Assembly (NCBI RefSeq): GCF_013377235.1
Contig: NZ_CP016226.1
Location: forward strand, 868,001 to 932,000
From: Mannheimia varigena
Lineage (GTDB): Bacteria > Pseudomonadota > Gammaproteobacteria > Enterobacterales > Pasteurellaceae
Reading direction: 5' to 3'
Length of the DNA: 64,000 nucleotides
Shown here piece by piece: positions 50,490-58,600 of the stretch (the first letter of the stretch is position 1; each line of letters starts with the position of its first letter). A program made the translations under genes and the position numbers. The notes under the pieces are model-generated. The model saw only the letters and a program-made list of their open reading frames with translations, was not told the origin of the DNA and made no database searches.

Positions 50490-51038
50490 ATGGTACTATT
50501 TAAATCCACTAAGCAAGTTGAGTTATGCCCACAATGCCATTCATCCTTGCAACTTAAACAAGGGAAGAAAGGCTTATTTTTGGGCTGTTCAACATATCCC
50601 AAGTGCGATTATATAAAGCCATTACACCACGAAAATCATATCATTAAAAAGTTAGAAGAATGCTGTCCTGAATGTGGGCACTATCTTCAACTAAAACAAG
50701 GTAGTTATGGTATTTTTATTGGGTGCAGTAACTATCCAGAATGCCATTTTATTGTTCACGAAGAAGCTGAAGTAGAAGAAGAGTTTGATTGCCCTGAGTG
50801 CAAACAGAATAAACTGATTACTAGAAAAGGGCGTTTAGGTAAAACATTTTATGGTTGTAGCGGTTTCCCTGGCTGTAAATTTACCTTACCAACTCAGCCA
50901 ATTAAACAACAGTGTGAAAAATGTGGCTGTGAACTCGCTACCATCAAAAAAATAAAGGGTAAACAATACACTATTTGTGCAAATAAAAGTTGTCAGCACC
51001 AAATCCTATATCAAACAGAAGTAGAACCGAATGGATAA
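50490..51038 (+). CDS. yrdD: YrdD-type protein with topoisomerase C4 zinc ribbons
   Basis: This 182-residue protein is a string of four C4 zinc fingers like those at the C-terminus of topoisomerase I: CPQCHSSL...GCSTYPKC, CPECGHYL...GCSNYPEC, CPECKQNK...GCSGFPGC and CEKCGCEL...CANKSC. It is presumably a single-strand DNA- or RNA-binding protein; the function is unknown. It precedes and overlaps tsaC by 8 bases, the same order as E. coli yrdD-tsaC-aroE. Confidence 0.92.
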   Translation: MVLFKSTKQVELCPQCHSSLQLKQGKKGLFLGCSTYPKCDYIKPLHHENHIIKKLEECCPECGHYLQLKQGSYGIFIGCSNYPECHFIVHEEAEVEEEFDCPECKQNKLITRKGRLGKTFYGCSGFPGCKFTLPTQPIKQQCEKCGCELATIKKIKGKQYTICANKSCQHQILYQTEVEPNG

Positions 51039-51585
51039 TTTCTTAGACATAGTTAATCAATTAAAACAAGAAGGAGTGGTAGCTTACCCAACTGAGGCTG
51101 TTTTTGGCTTAGGCTGTAATCCACAAAGTGAAAAAGCGGTGAGGAAATTACTCGAATTAAAACAACGTCCTAAAGAAAAAGGCTTAATTTTACTGGCTTC
51201 CGATTTGAAATATCTTCTCTCTTATATTGATGAAAATCGAATGACAGAACAGGCTTGGCAACAGCTAAACCAAATTGGCGAGCAAGCTATTACTTGGGTC
51301 GTGCCCGTAAAAAAAAGTGTGCCGAGTTACCTCACAGGTAAATTTGATTCCATTGCCGTGCGTTTATGTAAAGTACCAGCTGTAGTAGCACTCTGTGAGG
51401 CAACAGGTTTTGCTCTCACTTCAACCAGTGCTAATTTAACAGGTGAGCCACCTTGTCGAAATTCAGAAGAAGTACGGGTTCAATTTGGAGATGATTTTCC
51501 TGTATTAAATGCAAAAACGTTAAGCAGAGAAAACCCTTCTGAAATTCGAGATATTTTCAGCCAACAGATTTTTAGACAAGGATAA
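51031..51585 (+). CDS. tsaC: Threonylcarbamoyl-AMP synthase TsaC
   Basis: This 184-residue YrdC/Sua5-domain enzyme has VAYPTEAVFGLGCNP, LLELKQRPKEKGLILLAS, VPSYLTGKFDSIAVRLCKVPAV and ALTSTSANLTGEPPCRN. It makes threonylcarbamoyl-AMP for t6A modification of ANN-decoding tRNAs. It overlaps yrdD by 8 bases and lies 3 bases before aroE. Confidence 0.95.
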   Translation: MDNFLDIVNQLKQEGVVAYPTEAVFGLGCNPQSEKAVRKLLELKQRPKEKGLILLASDLKYLLSYIDENRMTEQAWQQLNQIGEQAITWVVPVKKSVPSYLTGKFDSIAVRLCKVPAVVALCEATGFALTSTSANLTGEPPCRNSEEVRVQFGDDFPVLNAKTLSRENPSEIRDIFSQQIFRQG

Positions 51586-51588
51586 CTA

Positions 51589-52413
51589 ATGAACCAATAC
51601 GCTGTTTGGGGCAATCCGATTGCACAAAGTAAATCACCTCGCATTCATCAACTTTTTGGCTTGCAGACTCAACGAGAGATTGAATATATCGCGAAATTAG
51701 GTGATGAAATTGCCTTTGAGCAACAATTAGCGGAGTTTTTCAATTCAGGTGCTAAGGGTTGTAATATCACTGCTCCCTTTAAAGAACGAGCATTTACTGT
51801 TGCTGATGAATATAGTGAAAGTTGCTTATTAGCAGAGGCTTGTAACACTTTAAAGCGATTAGATGATGGCCGTTTATATGCCGATAATACCGACGGTAAA
51901 GGTTTAGCGGTTGATTTAGATCGGCTTGGTTGGCTAAAAGCGGGGCAAAAGACCTTAATTTTGGGGGCAGGCGGAGCAACCAAAGGCGTATTGTTACCAT
52001 TACTTCAGGCAGGGTTAGAGATTACGATTTATAATCGTACTGTAGATAAAGCGGTCATTTTAGCGGAAAAATTTGCAAGATTTGGCAAGATTCAGACCGC
52101 TTGTTTAGAGGATCTAGCCGGACGACAGTTTGATTTAATCATTAATGCAACTTCTCTAGGCTTGCAGGGAAAATATGTTGAACTACCAGTATCTTTAATG
52201 GCTTCAGCCAAAATTTACGATATGCAATATGCCGTTAATATGCAAACGCCATTTCTCAATTATGCAAGAGATTGTGGTTCCATAGAATATCAAGATGGTT
52301 TAGGAATGTTAGTTGGGCAAGCTGCTTTTGCTTTTGCTTTGTGGGAAAATAAATTTCCTAATATTGAGCCTGTTCTTACACAGTTAAAACAAGAAATGCA
52401 ATCTGTAAAATAA
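51589..52413 (+). CDS. aroE: Shikimate dehydrogenase
   Basis: This 274-residue protein reduces 3-dehydroshikimate with NADPH. It has YAVWGNPIAQSKSPRIHQLFG at the N-terminus, catalytic Lys in NITAPFKERAF, DNTDGKGLAVDL, the nucleotide fold LILGAGGATKGVLLPLL and QDGLGMLVGQAAFAFALW. It is last in the recA-to-aroE group of plus-strand genes and contains an exact uptake signal (52096-52104). Confidence 0.96.
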   Translation: MNQYAVWGNPIAQSKSPRIHQLFGLQTQREIEYIAKLGDEIAFEQQLAEFFNSGAKGCNITAPFKERAFTVADEYSESCLLAEACNTLKRLDDGRLYADNTDGKGLAVDLDRLGWLKAGQKTLILGAGGATKGVLLPLLQAGLEITIYNRTVDKAVILAEKFARFGKIQTACLEDLAGRQFDLIINATSLGLQGKYVELPVSLMASAKIYDMQYAVNMQTPFLNYARDCGSIEYQDGLGMLVGQAAFAFALWENKFPNIEPVLTQLKQEMQSVK

Positions 52414-52515
52414 TAAACCAACTATTATTTTATAAACAGAAAATGCTATATTTCCATCAAAACGACGAACATCTATACAATCAAACTCAAAAAACATTTT
52501 TTTTGAAAAAAGTAT

Positions 52516-52544
52516 TTGACGGAGCGCTCTAAAATCAGCATAAT
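52516..52544 (+). promoter_or_regulatory. tRNA operon promoter
   Basis: TTGACG (52516-52521), 17-base spacer, CATAAT (52539-52544), then a GC-rich discriminator-like GCACTCCG, as in stable-RNA promoters. Confidence 0.8.
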
Positions 52545-52576
52545 GCACTCCGTTAACCGATATGGTGAACGCAAAT

Positions 52577-52653
52577 GGCTACATAGCTCAGCTGGTTAGA
52601 GCACAACACTCATAATGTTGGGGTCGCAAGTTCGAATCTCGCTGTAGCCACCA
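52577..52653 (+). tRNA. tRNA-Met (CAT), elongator
   Basis: The 77-nt cloverleaf has acceptor GGCTACA/TGTAGCC, anticodon loop CTCATAA with CAT, T-arm TTCGAATC and encoded ACCA end. A paired G1-C72 shows it is the elongator form. Confidence 0.97.
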
Positions 52654-52655
52654 TT

Positions 52656-52740
52656 GCGGGACTGGCGAAATTGGTAGACGCACCAGATTTAGGTTCTGGC
52701 GCCGCGAGGTGTGTGGGTTCAAGTCCCTCGTCCCGCACCA
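52656..52740 (+). tRNA. tRNA-Leu (TAG)
   Basis: The 85-nt class II tRNA has acceptor GCGGGAC/GTCCCGC, anticodon stem CCAGA/TCTGG around TTTAGGT, a long variable arm, T-loop TTCAAGTC and encoded ACCA. It begins two bases after tRNA-Met. Confidence 0.97.
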
Positions 52741-52765
52741 TTTATCGATTAGCAAAAATTAGTGT

Positions 52766-52840
52766 TGGGGTATCGCCAAGCGGTAAGGCACCGGGTTTTG
52801 ATCTCGGCATTCCTAGGTTCGAATCCTAGTACCCCAGCCA
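52766..52840 (+). tRNA. tRNA-Gln (TTG), copy 1
   Basis: The 75-nt tRNA has acceptor TGGGGTA/TACCCCA, anticodon loop TTTTGAT (TTG), T-loop TTCGAATC and encoded GCCA end. It is identical to copy 2. Confidence 0.97.
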
Positions 52841-52867
52841 TCTAATTTCAAATTTTCAAATCTATTT

Positions 52868-52887
52868 AAGCTAACGTAAGTTAGTTT
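52868..52887 (+). terminator. Hairpin and T-run between the two tRNA-Gln genes
   Basis: AAGCTAAC (52868-52875) pairs with GTTAGTTT (52880-52887, one G-U), loop GTAA, and the T-run continues to 52891. It may attenuate expression of the second copy or be a processing stem. Confidence 0.55.
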
Positions 52888-52895
52888 TTTTATTT

Positions 52896-52970
52896 TGGGG
52901 TATCGCCAAGCGGTAAGGCACCGGGTTTTGATCTCGGCATTCCTAGGTTCGAATCCTAGTACCCCAGCCA
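52896..52970 (+). tRNA. tRNA-Gln (TTG), copy 2
   Basis: This is base-for-base identical to the tRNA-Gln at 52766-52840. It lies 55 bases further on with no obvious promoter of its own, so the pair is a recent or gene-converted duplication. Confidence 0.97.
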
Positions 52971-53067
52971 TATGTTCTATTAAATAATTTCTAGTATTTT
53001 TTCGTCTATTTATATTGAAATACCATTTGCAAAGAATTATTTCCTATTTGCTTACCTTAATATATAA

Positions 53068-53087
53068 AGGGAGAAAATATTCTCCCT
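53068..53087 (-). terminator. Terminator of uvrD
   Basis: AGGGAGA (53068-53074) pairs with TCTCCCT (53081-53087). Read on the minus strand, T-rich TTTATATATT follows the stem, as expected 3' of uvrD. Confidence 0.65.
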
Positions 53088-53112
53088 GTAGTCAGCCAGA
53101 CATATTAATAAT

Positions 53113-55311
53113 TTAAATCTTCTCTAAATTCGCCATTTTCGCAATCAACCATTTAATGCCATTACCGACAAAAGCCACTTGTAAACGGGTTGCTTCGCCT
53201 GAACCTTCCACATTGATAATCGTACCTTGCCCAAATTTAGTATGATTGACTTTTTGTCCCATTTTCCAACTATCATCATTCAAAATAGAAGCGGTCGTTT
53301 TTTGCGGATTTTTTGCAAATGAGGAAGATTGATTAAAGCTCGCCGCACGGTTGATTGAGCCTCTTAAACGCACCTCACGGATATGCTCTTCGGGTAGCTC
53401 TGCAATAAAGCGAGAAGGAACATGGCGCTCTTCTTTGCCGTATAAACGGCGAGATTCCGCATAGCTAATGGTGAGTTTCTTCTTCGCACGAGTAATGCCA
53501 ACGTATGCCAAGCGACGCTCTTCTTGCAATCTGCCTTCATCAAAACTCATTCCACTTGGGAAAATCCCTTCTTCCACACCCACCATAAATACACGTGGGA
53601 ATTCTAAGCCTTTCGCTGAGTGTAATGTCATTAGCTCCACATAATCTTCGTGTTGAGAGGCTTGAGCTTCACCGGCTTCAAGTGATGCGTGAGTTAAAAA
53701 GGCGGTTAAATCCGTTAAATCTTCTGCTTCGTCAGGTTTTACGAATTGTTTGGTAGCGGTAACTAACTCTTCTAAGTTTTCAATACGAACTTCGCCTTTC
53801 TCGCCTTTTTCTTGCTTATACATTTCATACAAGCCCGATTTTTTAATCACATAATCGGTTTGTTCGGCTAAAGACATCTGCTCGGTTTCTTGATCTAAGG
53901 CATTAATCAACTCAACAAAGCGGAGTAATGAAGAGGCTGCTCTGCCTGAAAGTTGTTCTTCCTGCACTGCCACTTGAATAGCTTGCCATAACGTAATTTG
54001 GCGATTACGGGTAATTTGGCGAAGCGTATCTAAGGTTCTATCACCAATGCCTCTGGTTGGAGTATTAATGACACGCTCAAATGCAGCATCGTCTTGGCGG
54101 TTGGCAATCAAACGCAGATACGCCAATGCGTCTTTGATCTCTTGGCGTTCAAAGAATCGCATTCCGCCGTAAATGCGGTACGGAATATTGGCTTGAATTA
54201 AGGCTTCCTCAATCACACGGGACTGGCTGTTGCTACGGTAAAGCACCGCACATTCGGCAAGATCGCCCTCGTCCTCTTTCCATTGTTTGATTTGCGAAGC
54301 GACAAAGCGGGCTTCGTCCAACTCATTGAAGGCACAGTAAATATCTACGGGTTCGCCATCACCACTATCTGTCCATAAATTTTTGCCTAATCGGTTATCA
54401 TTATTGGCAATTAATTCGTTAGCACAACTTAAAATATTACCTGTAGAGCGGTAATTTTGTTCCAAACGAATGGTTTGAGCGTTGTCGTAATCATTGAGGA
54501 AACGTTGGATATTTTCCACCTGCGCCCCACGCCAACCGTAAATAGATTGGTCATCATCGCCCACGATCATCACTTTACCGACATTTCCTGCCAATAAACG
54601 AATGAGATCGTACTGAATATTGTTGGTGTCTTGGAACTCATCAATCAAAATCTGCTGAAAACGTTGCTGGTAACGCTGTAAAATAGCAGGTTTATGCTTA
54701 AATAATTCATAGGCACGAATAAGTAGCTCGGCAAAATCCAAAAGACCTGCTCGGTCGCAAGCCTCTTGATAGATTTGGTAAATCTCAACCAACTTTTTCT
54801 CATTTGGATCGTTATGGTGATCAATATCTTTCGCCCGATTACCCTTATCTTTTTGAGCATTGATATACCAAGCTACGTGTTTCGGCGGGAAATGTTTTTC
54901 ATCAATATTGTGTAATTTCAACAAGCGTTTAAGTAAACGCTGCTGATCCTCGGTATCCATAATTTGAAAATCTTGCGGTAAATCGGCATCTAAATAATGG
55001 GAGCGTAATAAACGATTAGCAATACTATGAAAAGTGCCTACCCACATACCAAACAGGCGGTTATCTCCTGATTGGGAAAGGGTATGCTCAATACGGTGCC
55101 GCATTTCTGCGGCGGCTTTATTGGTAAAAGTTACGGCGAGAATGTTTGATTCCGGTATATTTTCCACGCCAATTAACCACGCAATGCGGTGAGTTAAAAC
55201 CCTTGTTTTGCCCGAACCGGCTCCCGCCAGAACCAAATAATTGCCGATTGGTGCAGCAACAGCTTCTCGCTGCTTGTCATTTAAACCATCTAATAATAAT
55301 GAAAAATCCAT
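53113..55311 (-). CDS. uvrD: DNA helicase II
   Basis: This 732-residue superfamily 1 3'-5' helicase acts in nucleotide-excision and mismatch repair. It has LNDKQREAVAAP, Walker A GAGSGKTRVL, Walker B DEFQDTN, GDDDQSIYGWRGA, EQNYRSTGNIL, LMTLHSAKGLEFPRVFMVG and RLAYVGITRAKKKL, plus a C-terminal Tudor-like WKMGQKVNHTKFGQGTIINVEG. The start is ATG 55311 with AAGGTG six bases upstream. A LexA box lies 15 bases before it. Confidence 0.97.
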   Translation of the reverse strand: MDFSLLLDGLNDKQREAVAAPIGNYLVLAGAGSGKTRVLTHRIAWLIGVENIPESNILAVTFTNKAAAEMRHRIEHTLSQSGDNRLFGMWVGTFHSIANRLLRSHYLDADLPQDFQIMDTEDQQRLLKRLLKLHNIDEKHFPPKHVAWYINAQKDKGNRAKDIDHHNDPNEKKLVEIYQIYQEACDRAGLLDFAELLIRAYELFKHKPAILQRYQQRFQQILIDEFQDTNNIQYDLIRLLAGNVGKVMIVGDDDQSIYGWRGAQVENIQRFLNDYDNAQTIRLEQNYRSTGNILSCANELIANNDNRLGKNLWTDSGDGEPVDIYCAFNELDEARFVASQIKQWKEDEGDLAECAVLYRSNSQSRVIEEALIQANIPYRIYGGMRFFERQEIKDALAYLRLIANRQDDAAFERVINTPTRGIGDRTLDTLRQITRNRQITLWQAIQVAVQEEQLSGRAASSLLRFVELINALDQETEQMSLAEQTDYVIKKSGLYEMYKQEKGEKGEVRIENLEELVTATKQFVKPDEAEDLTDLTAFLTHASLEAGEAQASQHEDYVELMTLHSAKGLEFPRVFMVGVEEGIFPSGMSFDEGRLQEERRLAYVGITRAKKKLTISYAESRRLYGKEERHVPSRFIAELPEEHIREVRLRGSINRAASFNQSSSFAKNPQKTTASILNDDSWKMGQKVNHTKFGQGTIINVEGSGEATRLQVAFVGNGIKWLIAKMANLEKI

Positions 55312-55325
55312 AATCACCTTTTAAT

Positions 55326-55348
55326 CTGTGCTTTTATACAGCATTATA
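55326..55348 (-). promoter_or_regulatory. LexA box and -10 of uvrD
   Basis: On the minus strand CTGTATAAAAGCACAG (55341-55326) keeps the full CTG-N10-CAG pattern of LexA sites. TATAAT (55348-55343) lies directly upstream as a -10. The promoter overlaps the 3' flank of yfcH. Confidence 0.8.
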
Positions 55349-55355
55349 GCCTAAA

Positions 55356-56252
55356 TTATGGGTTTAAGAAAATGTTCTCCGTTAAAATGGGATCTTGGAA
55401 TTCAAAACCGGCTGCGAGGAGTTTTTCTGGAATGAGTTGTTGGTTATCTAATACTAAGCAAGCTCGTTCACCTAAGCCTAATTTCAACGCAAATTCAGGC
55501 GCAGTAAAGAAAGCGGGGCGATTAACGGCATTCGCTAGAATACGATTAAATTCCTCATTTCTTACGGGATTTGGTGCAACAAAATTGTAAACACCCGAAC
55601 AATTTGCATTTTTTAGTAAAAAAATGACCGCTTGTACGTGATCTCGGCGGCTAATCCACGCCCAATATTGCTTTCCTGAACCGAGCTTTCCGCCTAATCC
55701 GCATTTATAAATCGGTAAAATTTTCTTTAATGCCCCACCTTCCGGCGAAAAGACCGTCCCTGTACGGATTAAACAAACTCTGGTTTTATCGCTTTCAGCT
55801 TCGAGAGCTGCCCTCTCCCATTGTTGGCAAAGGTGATTAGTGAAGCAATCTTGATAACAAGCGGTCGATTCTGTATAAAAATTTGCAGATTTCGGTAAAT
55901 CGCCATAAATTCCGATTGCCGAACCTGAGAGAAAAGTATGCGGAGGATTAACACTCGCATTAATTAATTCGCTGAGCTTATTGGTAATTTTAACTCGGCT
56001 TTCAATGAGTTTACGCTTTTGTTGCTCCGTCCAACGCTTATCAAAAATGGGCTCACCGGCAAGATTAATAACCGCATCAAAGTCGTTCAAATCGGAAAAC
56101 TCATCGAGTGAATAGCAATATGTGATCTGCTTATCATCACTTTTCTTTCCTTTATCTCTTACTAAAAGTGTAAAGTGATGATTTTCAGATTTTAACTTTT
56201 TAATTAACTCAGTGCCAATAAAGCCCGTACCACCCGTAATAAGAATATTCAT
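55356..56252 (-). CDS. yfcH: TIGR01777-type NAD-dependent epimerase YfcH
   Basis: This 298-residue (E. coli 297) extended short-chain dehydrogenase-fold protein has an N-terminal GGTGFIG nucleotide motif (residues 7-13), INLAGEPIFDKRWTEQQK, SGSAIGIYG, CLIRTGTVFSPEGGALKK and a C-terminal DUF1731-like FTAPEFALKLGLGE and LLAAGFEFQDP. The substrate is unknown. Uptake signals occur inside at 55627-55635 and 55857-55865. Confidence 0.92.
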   Translation of the reverse strand: MNILITGGTGFIGTELIKKLKSENHHFTLLVRDKGKKSDDKQITYCYSLDEFSDLNDFDAVINLAGEPIFDKRWTEQQKRKLIESRVKITNKLSELINASVNPPHTFLSGSAIGIYGDLPKSANFYTESTACYQDCFTNHLCQQWERAALEAESDKTRVCLIRTGTVFSPEGGALKKILPIYKCGLGGKLGSGKQYWAWISRRDHVQAVIFLLKNANCSGVYNFVAPNPVRNEEFNRILANAVNRPAFFTAPEFALKLGLGERACLVLDNQQLIPEKLLAAGFEFQDPILTENIFLNP

Positions 56253-56332
56253 ACGTTATCTCCTTATAAAGAAATGGCAAACTTGCCACGCTACTGCCTT
56301 AATTATTTACAATTTAGTTATCTACCATCTAG

Positions 56333-56836
56333 CTACAATGATGTTTCAAATAGCTCCGTGATATTTTTAATTAAATCTTCGACTAAAACCTGACGGACAG
56401 GGGTAATAAAAATGGTGTCATCGCCTGCAATTGTACCTAAAATGCCTTCAGCTTTTCCCATTGAATCCAGTAAGCGAGCAATAAGTTGAGCTGCTCCCGG
56501 GCTGGTTTTCACTACAATTAATGCTTCATTGTAGTCAATATCAACTACTAAATTTTTAAGTGGACTTGATGTTGTTGGCACACTTAATTCTACAGGGAGC
56601 TGATAGACCATTTCCATTTTGGTGTTACGTGTTCTAACCGCCCCAAATTTAGACAACATTCGAGAAACTTTTGATTGGTTAATGTTCTCAAATCCCATTT
56701 CTTGTAATGCGGCTACAATTTCACTTTGTGAGCTGAATTTTTCTTCTCGCAGTAGTGATTTAAACGCTTCTGATAAATTATCTATCTTATCCACATTCAT
56801 TCTCTTATTCATAAAAAAGCTAAAATTATTCATCAT
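56333..56836 (-). CDS. argR: Arginine repressor ArgR
   Basis: The family domains are complete: winged HTH (FSSQSEIVAALQEMGFENINQSKVSRMLSKFGAVRTRN) and hexamerisation/arginine-binding domain (SPGAAQLIARLLDSMGKAEGILGTIAGDDTIFITP). It represses arginine synthesis genes when arginine is bound. The start is uncertain: ATG 56836, 56833, 56812 and 56800 are in frame, and homologues (about 151-156 aa) favour 56800 or 56812. It is divergent from mdh as in E. coli. Confidence 0.93.
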   Translation of the reverse strand: MMNNFSFFMNKRMNVDKIDNLSEAFKSLLREEKFSSQSEIVAALQEMGFENINQSKVSRMLSKFGAVRTRNTKMEMVYQLPVELSVPTTSSPLKNLVVDIDYNEALIVVKTSPGAAQLIARLLDSMGKAEGILGTIAGDDTIFITPVRQVLVEDLIKNITELFETSL

Positions 56837-56923
56837 TCTTGCTTATTTATGCAAATAAATCAATAAAGCAAGAGAAAATCCAATAAAAAATTTGCTCTAT
56901 GTCTCAAAAATGAGATTTGCTGT

Positions 56924-56952
56924 TTGAATCATAAAAAAATTTGCCTTACACT
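56924..56952 (+). promoter_or_regulatory. Probable mdh promoter
   Basis: TTGAAT (56924-56929) and TACACT (56947-56952) are separated by 17 bases. A small palindrome TCTCA-AAAA-TGAGA (56902-56915) lies upstream. No convincing ARG box was seen. Confidence 0.5.
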
Positions 56953-56991
56953 AAATTAATCTAAACTTCCATAACTTATTAGGAGAAATTT

Positions 56992-57954
56992 ATGTGTAAA
57001 AAAGTCGCTCTTTTAGGTGCAGCAGGTGGCATTGGTCAATCTCTCGCATTATTATTAAAACTCAATTTACCTGCTAAATCTGAATTATCTCTTTATGATA
57101 TTTCCCCTGTTACACCCGGCATTGCGGTTGATTTAAGCCATATTCCAACGGATGTTAAAGTAACAGGTTTTGCTGGTGAAGATCCGACTGATGCACTTAA
57201 AGATGCTGATGTGGTTGTGATTTCTGCTGGTGTTGCTCGTAAGCCGGGTATGACACGTGCTGATTTATTCAATGTCAACGCAACTATCGTACATAACTTA
57301 GTGGAAAAAGCAGCAAAAGTTTGCCCGAAAGCGTGTATCGCAATTATCACTAACCCGGTTAATACAATTATTCCAATCGCGGCAGAAGTACTGAAAAAAG
57401 CCGGTGTTTACGATAAAAACAAACTCTTTGGTGTAACCACATTAGATGTAATTCGTGCTCACACCTTTGTAGCTGAAGCTAAAAATGTGAATGTGAAATA
57501 TGTGAGAGTACCTGTTATTGGCGGGCATTCAGGCACAACTATTCTTCCATTACTTTCACAAGCAACCGTAAATGGCTTAAAACTTGAATTCACTCAAGAG
57601 CAAATTGAGCAATTAACGCACCGCATCCAAAATGCAGGTACGGAAGTTGTTGAAGCGAAAGCAGGTGGCGGTTCAGCAACTTTATCAATGGCACAGGCAG
57701 GAGCGGAATTTGCACTTGGCTTAGTAAGGGGATTAATTGGTGAAGACGTTATTCGCTACGCTTATGTTGATAATACCAACGGAGAAACCTCACCAGCATT
57801 CTTTGCTTACCCAATTCGCTTAGGCGCAGAAGGCTTAAAAGAAGTGCTACCAATTGGCAAATTAAGTGATTTTGAGAAAAAACAAGTAGAAGATTTAATT
57901 CCAATTTTAAATGAAGAGATCGAATTAGGTCAAAAATTCAATAAAGATGCTTAA
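56992..57954 (+). CDS. mdh: Malate dehydrogenase
   Basis: This 320-residue NAD-dependent enzyme interconverts malate and oxaloacetate. It has the nucleotide fold KVALLGAAGGIGQSLALLLK, GVARKPGMTRADLFNVNA, ITNPVNTIIPIA, GVTTLDVIRAHTFVAE and the catalytic His in VIGGHSGTTILPLLS. The ribosome site is TTAGGAGAAATTT. Together with aspA it serves dicarboxylate metabolism; the operator for ArgR/ArcA control could not be read. Confidence 0.97.
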   Translation: MCKKVALLGAAGGIGQSLALLLKLNLPAKSELSLYDISPVTPGIAVDLSHIPTDVKVTGFAGEDPTDALKDADVVVISAGVARKPGMTRADLFNVNATIVHNLVEKAAKVCPKACIAIITNPVNTIIPIAAEVLKKAGVYDKNKLFGVTTLDVIRAHTFVAEAKNVNVKYVRVPVIGGHSGTTILPLLSQATVNGLKLEFTQEQIEQLTHRIQNAGTEVVEAKAGGGSATLSMAQAGAEFALGLVRGLIGEDVIRYAYVDNTNGETSPAFFAYPIRLGAEGLKEVLPIGKLSDFEKKQVEDLIPILNEEIELGQKFNKDA

Positions 57955-57967
57955 TTAGCATTATAGG

Positions 57968-57985
57968 GGCTGCTCTGTCAGCCCT
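57968..57985 (+). terminator. Terminator after mdh
   Basis: GGGCTG (57968-57973) pairs with CAGCCC (57980-57985), loop CTCTGT, followed by TTTTTTTA. Confidence 0.85.
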
Positions 57986-58024
57986 TTTTTTATCTAATTT
58001 TATTATTATCAGAAGGAAATGATT

Positions 58025-58321
58025 ATGTTAAAACACAAGATTATTATTAGTTTAATGGCATTTTCTATTATCGCTTGTTCATCTAATAAGCCTGTGAAAG
58101 TCGTAAGTGGCGATAATAAATTAGATTATGCACAACAAAAGAATATTCATATTAGTGAATCAAAATTAGAAAATAACACGACGACTACAAATCAGAATAT
58201 GCAAAAGCCGAAAAATGCAACGGCACTTTGCTTTAACGGGATTTATTCAACAGATATGCAAAATCCTTGTGCAAATCAAGGCGGAGTAAAAGAGAAATAT
58301 AGCCATTACTATGCTGATTAA
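58025..58321 (+). CDS. Small lipoprotein of unknown function
   Basis: This 98-residue protein has signal peptide MLKHKIIISLMAFSIIAC, lipidated Cys18, then SSNKPVKVV. The mature part is hydrophilic and Asn-rich and ends with ALCFNGIYSTDMQNPCANQGG, two cysteines that may pair. ATG 58025 is chosen because AAGGA lies 7 bases upstream; ATG 58019 would be too close. I do not recognise a family. Confidence 0.75.
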   Translation: MLKHKIIISLMAFSIIACSSNKPVKVVSGDNKLDYAQQKNIHISESKLENNTTTTNQNMQKPKNATALCFNGIYSTDMQNPCANQGGVKEKYSHYYAD

Positions 58322-58332
58322 ATAGAGAATCG

Positions 58333-58359
58333 CAATACGCCCATTTTATGGGCGTATTG
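58333..58359. terminator. Bidirectional hairpin between the lipoprotein and the small Cys-rich gene
   Basis: CAATACGCCCA (58333-58343) pairs with TGGGCGTATTG (58349-58359), loop TTTTA. Both flanking genes converge on it. The T-runs are short. Confidence 0.7.
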
Positions 58360-58527
58360 TTACTCTTTCTTTTCGGCTTTTTGCTCTTTTTCAGGTTCAG
58401 GGTCAAATTTCACTACCGGCACACAGCCTCGACAAGCACCTTGATTTACACCTAATTCATCACAAAATTTATCGTATTTTTCAAGGGCTTGTTTAAACCA
58501 GCTTTTCTTTTCGGTTTGTTCACTCAT
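58360..58527 (-). CDS. 55-residue Cys-containing protein (DUF5363-like)
   Basis: The frame from ATG 58527 encodes MSEQTEKKSWFKQALEKYDKF, then CDELGVNQGACRGCVPVVKFDPEPEKEQKAEKKE. Three cysteines (CxnCxxC), a basic amphipathic N-terminus and a charged tail are visible. GAGGGGAAAA upstream is a good ribosome site, and the tail ends at a hairpin. It resembles short Pasteurellaceae proteins annotated DUF5363; the function is unknown. ATG 58530 is an alternative start. Confidence 0.75.
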   Translation of the reverse strand: MSEQTEKKSWFKQALEKYDKFCDELGVNQGACRGCVPVVKFDPEPEKEQKAEKKE

Positions 58528-58547
58528 CATTTTTCCCCTCTCAACTT

Positions 58548-58594
58548 ACAAGCGGTCGAATTTTGTAAATTTTTTACCAAAAACCACCGCTTGT
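58548..58594 (-). terminator. Inverted uptake-signal pair after yajQ
   Basis: ACAAGCGGT (58548-58556) and ACCGCTTGT (58586-58594) are inverted around AATTTTGTAAATTTTTTACC. It lies just 3' of yajQ on the minus strand. Confidence 0.5.
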
Positions 58595-58600
58595 ATTCGA

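Noticed and set aside
52971..53112. A further tRNA or small RNA after the Gln pair
   Set aside because: No cloverleaf could be formed; only the uvrD terminator hairpin is evident.
56837..56991. ARG boxes in the argR-mdh gap
   Set aside because: TGAAT half-sites occur but no full TGAAT-N4-ATTCA palindrome was found.
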